A DNA stretch of 8,269 bases from Parvularculaceae bacterium (GTDB lineage Bacteria; Pseudomonadota; Alphaproteobacteria; Caulobacterales; Parvularculaceae), in the NCBI GenBank assembly GCA_004213235.1, contig SHAI01000110.1, positions 1 to 8,269 of the forward strand, read 5' to 3'. This document shows, in pieces, positions 1 through 5,064 of this stretch. Numbering within the stretch: the first letter of the stretch is position 1; each line of letters begins with the position of its first letter. Below the pieces are notes generated by a model. That model was not told where the DNA came from. It made no database searches and worked only from the letters and a program-made list of their open reading frames with translations. Made by a program: the position numbers and the translations under genes.

Positions 1-41
1 TGCGCACCCAAAAAACTTTGGCGGAAAGCCTGAAAACGCAT
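1..41 (-). CDS. Possible start of a divergent leftward gene, cut by the window edge
   Basis: An ATG at 41-39 on the minus strand opens a frame that stays open to the window edge, reading MRFQAFRQSFLGA and continuing outside. Seen directly: a Shine-Dalgarno-like AGAGG (complement of 49-53) lies 7 bases upstream of this ATG, and a perfect TATAAT (complement of 70-75) lies 17 bases before that, which would give a 5' leader of about 20 bases. That ordered set of signals is the whole case. Thirteen codons do not allow any family to be named. Competing readings: two plus-strand frames are also open from the edge, ending at TGA 66-68 and TAG 74-76, and either could be the tail of an upstream gene. 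If the leftward reading is right, this gene shares its control region with kbl. Confidence 0.35.
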   Translation of the reverse strand, partial: MRFQAFRQSFLGA

Positions 42-53
42 TACAAAACCTCT

Positions 54-196
54 ATCAACGTCGCCTGACATTATAGTAGTTTTTTCTGGTTCCCATATGG
101 TGAATGACTGACCTTAACGGCAGTTAATCCGCGGAAAACGCCATTCCACATGGCTACTTGCGGTGCCATATGGCCACACAACAGAGGTATTGACCC
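54..196. promoter_or_regulatory. Regulatory region upstream of kbl, possibly divergent
   Basis: No convincing coding frame occupies this stretch. It holds, left to right: TATAAT on the minus strand (70-75); an AT-rich sequence 74-88 resembling the E. coli Lrp consensus; the palindrome CCATATGG at 93-100; the inverted repeat TTAACGGCAGTTAA at 114-127; the near-copy CCACATGG at 146-153; a second CCATATGG at 166-173, which extends to the 10-base palindrome GCCATATGGC at 165-174; and the kbl ribosome binding site AGAGG at 183-187. I found no convincing -35/-10 pair for kbl on the plus strand. The minus-strand TATAAT also lacks a good -35: the palindrome at 93-100 sits where a -35 would be, as is common for activator-dependent promoters. 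That this is an operator array is inference. Confidence 0.5.
74..88 (+). promoter_or_regulatory. Candidate Lrp-type binding site upstream of kbl
   Basis: The 15 bases match 13 of 15 positions of the published E. coli Lrp consensus YAGHAWATTWTDCTR; the mismatches are at positions 6 and 7. In E. coli the kbl-tdh operon is known to be repressed by Lrp, so the location is biologically sensible. Lrp-family sites are degenerate and AT-rich, and alphaproteobacterial Lrp/AsnC proteins need not share this consensus, so this is a lead only. The box overlaps the TATAAT of the putative divergent promoter. Confidence 0.25.
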
Positions 197-1402
197 GTGA
201 GAGACGCCTTTTACGCGCGCATTCAAAGCCAGATTGACGACATTCGCGATCAAGGCCTGGAGAAAATCGAGCGACAGATCACATCGCCCCAGGGGCCGGT
301 TATCGAGGTATCCCATGGCGGTGCATCGACGCGCGTATTAAATTTCTGCGCCAATAACTATCTCGGTCTGGCCGACCATCCCGAGATCGTCGCAGCGGCA
401 AAAGCAACGATGGACGATTATGGATTCGGGATGGCGTCGGTGCGTTTCATCTGCGGCACATCGGACCTTCACTGCAAGGTTGAAAGGGAGATTGCGTCTT
501 ATCTCGGATATGAAGATGCTATCTTGTTTGCAGCATGTTTTGACGCCAATGGCGGCGTATTCGAGCCGCTCCTGGGCCCGGAAGATGCAATTATTTCCGA
601 CGCCTTAAACCACGCATCCATAATTGATGGTGTCAGGCTTTGCAAAGCGCAGCGCTATCGCTATCGCACGTCGGATATGGCGGACCTTAAAGCCCAGCTT
701 GAAGCCGCAAAATCCAATGGGGCACGGACCATGTTAATCGTCACTGATGGCGTGTTCTCAATGGACGGTTACATTGCCAAGCTTGACGAAATTTGTACGC
801 TTGCGGAGCAATATGGTGCCTTGGTAATGGTTGATGACTGTCATGCAACCGGCTTCATGGGCGAGAAAGGTGCCGGGACACCATCTCATTGCGGCGTTGC
901 AGAGCGTGTCGATATCCTGACCGGAACCCTGGGAAAAGCACTCGGTGGCGGCATGGGCGGTTATATCTGTGCCTCAAAAGAGGTCATACATCTTTTACGA
1001 AACCGCGCACGCCCCTATCTCTTCTCCAATGCACTCACCCCAGCACTGCTTGGCGCAACCCTGAAAACGCTGGAACTTGTCCGCGATGGCGAGGGTTTAC
1101 GGACGCAATTGTTCCGGAATGCCGAACGGTTTCGCACACAAATGAGCAATGCCGGCTTCAGCCTGTTACCTGGGGAACATCCGATTATCCCGGTCATGCT
1201 GGAAGATGCCCGCCTGGCTGGCGACGTCGCGGCCGACCTGATGACCGAAGGGGTTTATGTGACGGGTTTTTCATTCCCCGTTGTGCCAAAAGGACAGGCA
1301 CGCATCCGCACGCAAATGTGCGCCGGGCATACGGATGATCAAGTCGACCAGGCCGTTGATGCTTTCATCCGTGTTGGCAAGAAACGCGGCATCATCAACT
1401 GA
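197..1402 (+). CDS. kbl: 2-amino-3-ketobutyrate CoA ligase (glycine C-acetyltransferase)
   Basis: This PLP enzyme of the alpha-oxoamine synthase family converts 2-amino-3-ketobutyrate plus CoA to glycine and acetyl-CoA, the second step of threonine breakdown after threonine dehydrogenase. The 401 residues align along their length with E. coli Kbl (398). Visible motifs: NFCANNYLGL (49-58), GFGMASVRFICGT (76-88), CFDANGG (114-120), SDALNHASIIDG (134-145, with the PLP-stacking histidine 139), TDGVFSMDG (183-191), VDDCHATGF (212-220, with Asp213 and His216), and GTLGKALGG (243-251), where Lys247 forms the Schiff base. The C-terminal PVVPKGQARIRTQM block is also present. The start is GTG, supported by AGAGG at 183-187 with a 9-base gap. 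It converges on the dehydrogenase with a 6-base gap. The usual partner tdh is not adjacent downstream, which is atypical; it could lie elsewhere. The CHATGF variant resembles the eukaryotic enzyme more than E. coli's DSHAVGF. The identification is secure. Confidence 0.97.
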   Translation: MRDAFYARIQSQIDDIRDQGLEKIERQITSPQGPVIEVSHGGASTRVLNFCANNYLGLADHPEIVAAAKATMDDYGFGMASVRFICGTSDLHCKVEREIASYLGYEDAILFAACFDANGGVFEPLLGPEDAIISDALNHASIIDGVRLCKAQRYRYRTSDMADLKAQLEAAKSNGARTMLIVTDGVFSMDGYIAKLDEICTLAEQYGALVMVDDCHATGFMGEKGAGTPSHCGVAERVDILTGTLGKALGGGMGGYICASKEVIHLLRNRARPYLFSNALTPALLGATLKTLELVRDGEGLRTQLFRNAERFRTQMSNAGFSLLPGEHPIIPVMLEDARLAGDVAADLMTEGVYVTGFSFPVVPKGQARIRTQMCAGHTDDQVDQAVDAFIRVGKKRGIIN

Positions 1403-1420
1403 TGCCCATTAATCGCCGCG
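1385..1420. terminator. Candidate bidirectional terminator between kbl and the convergent dehydrogenase gene
   Basis: A perfect 7-bp stem, GGCATCA (1388-1394) with TGATGCC (1400-1406), encloses a 5-base loop and contains the kbl stop codon. A larger alternative stem, CGCGGC (1385-1390) with GCCGCG (1415-1420), brackets both stop codons. Neither strand has a clean U-tract after the stem: the plus side reads CATTAAT and the minus side GCGTTTCTT. This is therefore a weak intrinsic-terminator candidate, or a structure that protects 3' ends or arrests converging polymerases. Its placement at a tail-to-tail junction is the main support. Confidence 0.4.
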
Positions 1421-2233
1421 TCCCAAAAAGTTTTGGATGATCTTGCCATACCCTGAAGGGAAAAGCCGCTGCACAATAGAAATAAAAGACGCGTCACCGC
1501 CAATCAGCACACGACGCTTTCGTTTGGCGGCACCATTCAGAATAATTTCAGCGGCTCTTTCCGGACTGGTCTTCGCCGCTTCTTCAAACTGCGTTTCGAA
1601 TTCAGCACGCTCGGATATATCTTCTGGTAATGCATCCACCAGGGCATTTCTGGCAATTGCAGTATTTATACCGCCAGGGTGTACACTCACCACGCTCACG
1701 CCCTTATCTTCCAACTCCTGGGCCAAGGTTTCAGAAAATCCGCGAACGGCGAATTTCGACGCACAATAATGTGACTGGCCTTTAAATCCAATCATGCCAA
1801 AGACGCTTGAGATATTTACCAGCGACCCGCCTGTATCGATCAATTGATCTAAAAACGCTTTGGACATGCGAACGACACCCCACAAATTGACGTCGATGAC
1901 TTTTTCAAAGGCCTCCAGGCTGGTCTCTTCAAAACTCCCGATACGGGTCAATCCAGCGACATTCATCACCATGTCTGCATTGCCAAACGCTTCTTTTATG
2001 GCGGCAGCATATGCCTCAATCGCGGCAGCGTCAGCGACATCAAGCTGATCAATTCGGATACGGTTCGATCCTTCATCCCCAAGCAAAAGACGGGTTTCCT
2101 CAAGGCCCGACAAATTGATATCGGACAATGCCAACGTTGCCCCCTGCCCGGCAAGGTTTTGCGCCAATGCACGCCCAATGCCTGATCCGGCACCCGTAAT
2201 CACGCATATTTTATCTTTGAACGGACCGCCCAT
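1409..2233 (-). CDS. Classical short-chain dehydrogenase/reductase, substrate unknown
   Basis: A cytosolic Rossmann-fold oxidoreductase of the classical SDR family. Counting from the ATG at 2233 (274 residues): the glycine-rich dinucleotide motif TGAGSGIG is at 13-20; an acidic residue, Asp38, ends the second strand (LALSD), which in this family favours NAD(H) over NADP(H); NVAG is at 91-94; the structural Asn is in VNLWG (about 116); NISS is at 140-143 with the catalytic serine; Tyr156 and Lys160 form YxxxK; and PGG is at 186-188. The C-terminal tail with QRLFPSGYGKII is longer than in FabG-type members. A GTG lies immediately upstream at 2236, but GGAG (complement of 2241-2244) sits 7 bases from the ATG and only 4 from the GTG, so I prefer the ATG. 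The gene follows the phosphatase gene on the same strand after 94 bases and may belong to the same transcript. Nothing visible identifies the substrate. Confidence 0.9.
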   Translation of the reverse strand: MGGPFKDKICVITGAGSGIGRALAQNLAGQGATLALSDINLSGLEETRLLLGDEGSNRIRIDQLDVADAAAIEAYAAAIKEAFGNADMVMNVAGLTRIGSFEETSLEAFEKVIDVNLWGVVRMSKAFLDQLIDTGGSLVNISSVFGMIGFKGQSHYCASKFAVRGFSETLAQELEDKGVSVVSVHPGGINTAIARNALVDALPEDISERAEFETQFEEAAKTSPERAAEIILNGAAKRKRRVLIGGDASFISIVQRLFPSGYGKIIQNFLGRGD

Positions 2234-2327
2234 CACGCCTCTCCAATCTTGCGCAGGGCGACGCGTTCGCCAGCATCGCCCACACGAGGATTGTGTCGAG
2301 ACGCGGCGTCAGGATCAAGCTCGAAGT
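2234..2327 (-). other. Spacer between the phosphatase and dehydrogenase genes, with hairpins and an open frame lacking a start
   Basis: On the minus strand one frame is open from inside the end of the phosphatase gene to a TGA that overlaps the dehydrogenase ATG (TGATG, 2235-2231). It ends in RVALRKIGEA but has no ATG start; the only GTG leaves 16 codons. The spacer also holds two overlapping hairpins that share one arm: the complement of 2256-2261 (TCGCCC) can pair with the complement of 2276-2281 (GGGCGA), or its TCGCC core can pair with the nearer GGCGA (complement of 2267-2271). No U-tract follows, so this does not look like a terminator. I cannot support a gene here. Confidence 0.4.
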
Positions 2328-3176
2328 TCAGTTGGTATCGCCCCGCAGCGCACGTTTGATTTCATCAAGGCTTTCCTGGCACGCGACTTTCAAGAGCGGC
2401 CGGTCAGCACTATCTAATGGTGAATAGGCCTGTTCATTGTCCAAAAACTCGACCCGTCCGCCCGCCTCTGTCACCATGAGCGCACCGGCAGCATGATCCC
2501 ATGGATGGACACGACTGGAAATACCAAACGCACTGTCGCCCCGAAGCAGATTAAGGTAGGCGTATGCTGAACAATGCGCCCCACGGCTCGACGTATTTGC
2601 ACGCAAATTCGCGGTTAGTTTGTCCGACCACTCGCGATTTAACCACCCCACAGACCGCGATCCGACGAGTTGCCCAAGATCATCACGCAAGGGAACCGAC
2701 GCGGGGATTTTCTGCCGGTTCCAGGTGACACCACGGCCACGTATTGCGGTCGCACATCCATGCTCCATCGGCGCGTATATCCAGCCCCCTTCGGTTCGCC
2801 CGTCAATCACCAACGCCAGAATCGTTCCAAACTCTTCCTTACCATGAACAAAATTTCGTGTTCCGTCTAACGGGTCCAAAACCCAGAATGCACCTTTACC
2901 TTCAATCTGCCTTACAATGGACGGATCACAGGCAGCAGCCTCCTCTCCGATGAAGCCTATTCCCGGCGCAATGTCGCCAAGCGCGGCACGCATCATTGCC
3001 TCCGCTTCAATGTCTACTTGAGTAACAAGGTCAGTTGGCGATGATTTAGTTTGAATTTGATCCGCTGACAGATTGCCAAATCGTGGCAAAATAATCTCGT
3101 CTGCCACGCGGGCGAGAAGTGTTTCAATCGCATTCGGGTCAATCCCGTGCCCCTGCCATTCGATTATTTTACTCAC
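2328..3176 (-). CDS. Inositol monophosphatase family phosphatase
   Basis: A metal-dependent phosphatase of the inositol monophosphatase/CysQ/HisN superfamily, 282 residues, expected in the cytosol. The magnesium-binding signature is complete: Glu78 in FIGEE (75-79), Asp101 and Asp104 in WVLDPLDGTRNF (98-109), and Asp227 in PWDHAAG (225-231), followed by VTEAGG. The N-terminal segment TKSSPTDLVTQVDIEAE (43-59) is the usual helix before the active site. These motifs fix the family but not the substrate; inositol-1-phosphate, histidinol phosphate and 3'-phosphoadenosine 5'-phosphate are all handled by relatives, so no gene symbol is given. The start is GTG and overlaps the hflX stop by four bases (GTGA, 3176-3173), a typical arrangement for translational coupling; upstream there is only a weak AGG. 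This ties its expression to hflX. Confidence 0.93.
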   Translation of the reverse strand: MSKIIEWQGHGIDPNAIETLLARVADEIILPRFGNLSADQIQTKSSPTDLVTQVDIEAEAMMRAALGDIAPGIGFIGEEAAACDPSIVRQIEGKGAFWVLDPLDGTRNFVHGKEEFGTILALVIDGRTEGGWIYAPMEHGCATAIRGRGVTWNRQKIPASVPLRDDLGQLVGSRSVGWLNREWSDKLTANLRANTSSRGAHCSAYAYLNLLRGDSAFGISSRVHPWDHAAGALMVTEAGGRVEFLDNEQAYSPLDSADRPLLKVACQESLDEIKRALRGDTN

Positions 3177-4585
3177 GCGGAACGCCTGTTGTACTTATCA
3201 TTAGAAATTCGCCGGTGGGTTATCTGCGGAAACAGCTTGCCAAACTGACCGAGCACCTTTTCAGAAAGCCTGATATTTATGGTCTCGATAAGTTCATCAT
3301 GAACCGATTCTTGCACATCACCGTGATCAAACAGCCACGCCCTTGCCGCCCCATCCTGAGGGGACAATGTTACACGGACGCAAAGCCGGTCGGCGGTCAA
3401 CAATCCATCAATGACATCACACAACGCCGCGACACCGGTTCCTTCTTGCGCGGACACACAAATCTGAAAAGGTTCATCCAAAGTCGCCGCTGCGTGCTCT
3501 GAAGACAATCGTGCGATCGCCTGCACCGTAGCGCAGCCTTCTTCGCTTAGCAGATCAATCTTATTCAGTGCTTCCACTACCTGTGGCGTGTCGCCATCTC
3601 CGGACGGATCGCCGTCTACGCCAAGCCCTTTCAGGACCTTTAAAACGTCGCTTCGTTGGGCGTCTGTATCCTCATGGGCGATATCGCGCACATGAACAAT
3701 AATATCCGCCTCCTGAACTTCTTCCAGCGTTGCACGAAATGCGGCGACCAGCTGGGTGGGGAGCTCAGAAATAAAGCCCACCGTATCTGACAGCACGATT
3801 TCCTCACCAGAGGGTAATACCAATGCGCGCATGGTAGGGTCGAGCGTCGCAAAAAGCAGGTCCTGCGCCTTCACATCAGCCTTTGTGAGATGGTTAAAAA
3901 GTGTCGATTTGCCAGCATTTGTATAGCCGACCAAAGCAACAACGGGCTGGGGCGCGCGGCTACGTTTTGCGCGCTGAAGCGTCCGTGTGCGTCGGACTTG
4001 TTCCAGTTTCGCTTTTAGTCTGTCAATTTTCCCCGCCAGGGCGCGCCGGTCCGCCTCGATCTGTCGCTCACCCGGCCCGCCTAGAAAGCCGGCGCCGCCA
4101 CGTTGGCGTTCAAGGTGCGTCCAGGAGCGCACCAGTCTCGAGCGCTGATAGGTCAAATGGGCCAGATCAACCTGTAATCGGCCCTCTGCAGTACTCGCAC
4201 GCGCGCCAAAAATCTCCAGGATCAGCGCAGTTCGATCCAGGACTTTTAGATTCCAGGCCTTTTCAAGATTTCGGTGCTGGACCGGCGATAAAGCACCATC
4301 GACGATAACAAGTCCGGGTCGCGATTTGCTTCCCCCTTCCTGACTGGTTTCAGCTAAAGCGTCGAGAAGACCGATCACTTCTTCGACTTTCCCCTCGCCG
4401 AAAAGGGTCGATGGGCGCGGCTTATTGATTACCGCTATTTCACCATGCACCACGTCGAGATCAATCGCCGCAGCCAAGCCGATTGCTTCGCTCAGGCGCG
4501 CTTGCGCGCTGCGCGCACCGTCATCACCACGCAACTGCGGATGAAGCACAATGGCGCGTTCGCGGGGAACATCGGTTGATATCAT
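3173..4585 (-). CDS. hflX: Ribosome-associated GTPase HflX
   Basis: HflX binds 50S and 70S ribosomes, splits stalled ribosomes under stress and hydrolyses GTP. Residues are counted here from the upstream GTG at 4609 (478 residues). The N-terminal HflX domain carries LFGEGKVEE (69-77) and VIVDGALSPVQHRNLE (101-116), then the linker SWTHLERQRGGAGFLGGPGE and a basic coiled-coil-like helix (about 185-215). The G domain has G1 GYTNAGKST (228-236), G2 in ATLDPT, G3 DTVGF (275-279), G4 NKID (349-352) and G5 SAQ (386-388). The family motif GPGETQ reads GPGERQ here, with Arg182 replacing threonine. A Gly/Asp-rich insert (VDGDPSGDGDTPQ) lies before G4. The start is uncertain: the ATG at 4585 puts the conserved RERAIVL 7 residues in and is my choice, while the GTG at 4609 adds 8 residues; neither has a well-spaced ribosome binding site. 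It follows hfq, as in many proteobacteria, and is coupled to the phosphatase gene. Confidence 0.96.
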   Translation of the reverse strand: MISTDVPRERAIVLHPQLRGDDGARSAQARLSEAIGLAAAIDLDVVHGEIAVINKPRPSTLFGEGKVEEVIGLLDALAETSQEGGSKSRPGLVIVDGALSPVQHRNLEKAWNLKVLDRTALILEIFGARASTAEGRLQVDLAHLTYQRSRLVRSWTHLERQRGGAGFLGGPGERQIEADRRALAGKIDRLKAKLEQVRRTRTLQRAKRSRAPQPVVALVGYTNAGKSTLFNHLTKADVKAQDLLFATLDPTMRALVLPSGEEIVLSDTVGFISELPTQLVAAFRATLEEVQEADIIVHVRDIAHEDTDAQRSDVLKVLKGLGVDGDPSGDGDTPQVVEALNKIDLLSEEGCATVQAIARLSSEHAAATLDEPFQICVSAQEGTGVAALCDVIDGLLTADRLCVRVTLSPQDGAARAWLFDHGDVQESVHDELIETINIRLSEKVLGQFGKLFPQITHRRISNDKYNRRSA

Positions 4586-4718
4586 CGACTTGCGGGAAAT
4601 ATGCCCCACCTCTACGGGTGGATCGCTAATCCACCTTCTGCAATTCGCTTAAAATTCAATGGCATTACCTTGGCCCTTGCGATGACCTTCGGCAATACCA
4701 CAAACGTGCAGATTCGCG
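4586..4718 (-). promoter_or_regulatory. hfq-hflX intergenic leader with competing hairpins
   Basis: On the minus strand GGTGGAT (complement of 4629-4635) pairs perfectly with ATCCACC (complement of 4617-4623) around a 5-base loop. The CCACC part of that second arm can instead pair with GGTGG (complement of 4606-4610), which contains the alternative GTG start of hflX. The two stems are mutually exclusive. No U-tract follows, so a terminator is unlikely. An AGAAGG sequence abuts the first arm. I see no convincing promoter in the rest of this stretch. A role in controlling hflX translation is inference. Confidence 0.35.
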
Positions 4719-4967
4719 TTAGTCGCCCGCGTTATTTTCGTTGCCGTCCCACAAGGACACAGCTTCACCGGGCATGATCGTGGAAATCGCGTGTTTGTAG
4801 ACAAGCTGGCTTTGTGAGTCACGTTTCAGCAAAACGCAGAAATTATCAAACCAGGTCACAACCCCCTGAAGCTTCACACCGTTTACCAGAAAAATGGTGA
4901 CAGGAATTTTTTCCTTGCGCACCTGATTGAGAAACTTGTCCTGAAGGCTTTGTTTTTTTTCGCTCAT
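4719..4967 (-). CDS. hfq: RNA chaperone Hfq
   Basis: Hfq forms a hexameric Sm-like ring that pairs small regulatory RNAs with mRNAs. The 82 residues match the family from start to end of the core. SLQDKFLN (7-14) includes Gln9 and Asp10 of the proximal uridine pocket, with Phe43, and YKHAISTIMP (57-66) supplies Lys58 and His59. The lateral rim is basic (Arg17, Lys18, Lys20). The distal face has Phe26 where E. coli has Tyr25, a change shared with other alphaproteobacterial Hfq proteins. The C-terminal tail is short and acidic (about 16 residues after the Sm core), as usual in this class. The ATG is the only sensible start; AAGG (complement of 4980-4983) lies 12 bases upstream, a long gap for a ribosome binding site. 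Its position between dat and hflX is a known alphaproteobacterial order. Confidence 0.98.
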   Translation of the reverse strand: MSEKKQSLQDKFLNQVRKEKIPVTIFLVNGVKLQGVVTWFDNFCVLLKRDSQSQLVYKHAISTIMPGEAVSLWDGNENNAGD

Positions 4968-5064
4968 TACCGATTATAGCCTTGTTGTGGTATGCACGGC
5001 CCCATTGAAGTGCTGCAACGCAACATCTCATTGTGACGCGTGAAATGAACGATTGCAACCCGGT
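4968..5064 (-). promoter_or_regulatory. Candidate hfq promoter region
   Basis: This 97-base gap separates dat from hfq, while neighbouring pairs are only a few bases apart, so an own promoter for hfq is plausible. Two weak candidates are visible on the minus strand. One is TTGCAA (complement of 5053-5058), a 17-base spacer and CACAAT (complement of 5030-5035), each hexamer matching consensus at 4 of 6 positions. The other is a perfect TATAAT (complement of 4973-4978) without a recognisable -35, only 5 bases before the ATG, which would start transcription at or next to the start codon. No terminator-like hairpin with a U-tract is seen after dat. Confidence 0.3.

Noticed and set aside
2..76. 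Plus-strand frames open from the left edge (ending at 68 and 76) as the tail of an upstream gene
   Set aside because: Each is only 21-24 codons with no recognisable sequence, which happens often by chance; the leftward gene with ordered promoter and ribosome-site signals fits better, though this is not settled.
889..1338. A 149-codon plus-strand open frame inside kbl in another frame
   Set aside because: It lies wholly within the conserved catalytic part of kbl, has Arg/Pro-rich composition typical of out-of-frame reading, and has no recognisable motif or own ribosome binding site.
1409..2233. The SDR gene as a replacement threonine dehydrogenase for kbl
   Set aside because: SDR-type threonine dehydrogenases are of the extended, GalE-like kind. 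This is a classical short SDR, transcribed convergently, so nothing links it to threonine.
3119..4308. Plus-strand open frames of 127 and 135 codons opposite hflX
   Set aside because: They mirror the HflX coding sequence, lack convincing translation signals and resemble no known protein.
4846..5058. A 70-codon minus-strand frame overlapping the start of hfq
   Set aside because: Its second half is the hfq gene read in another frame, and its first half is intergenic DNA; no protein features are visible.
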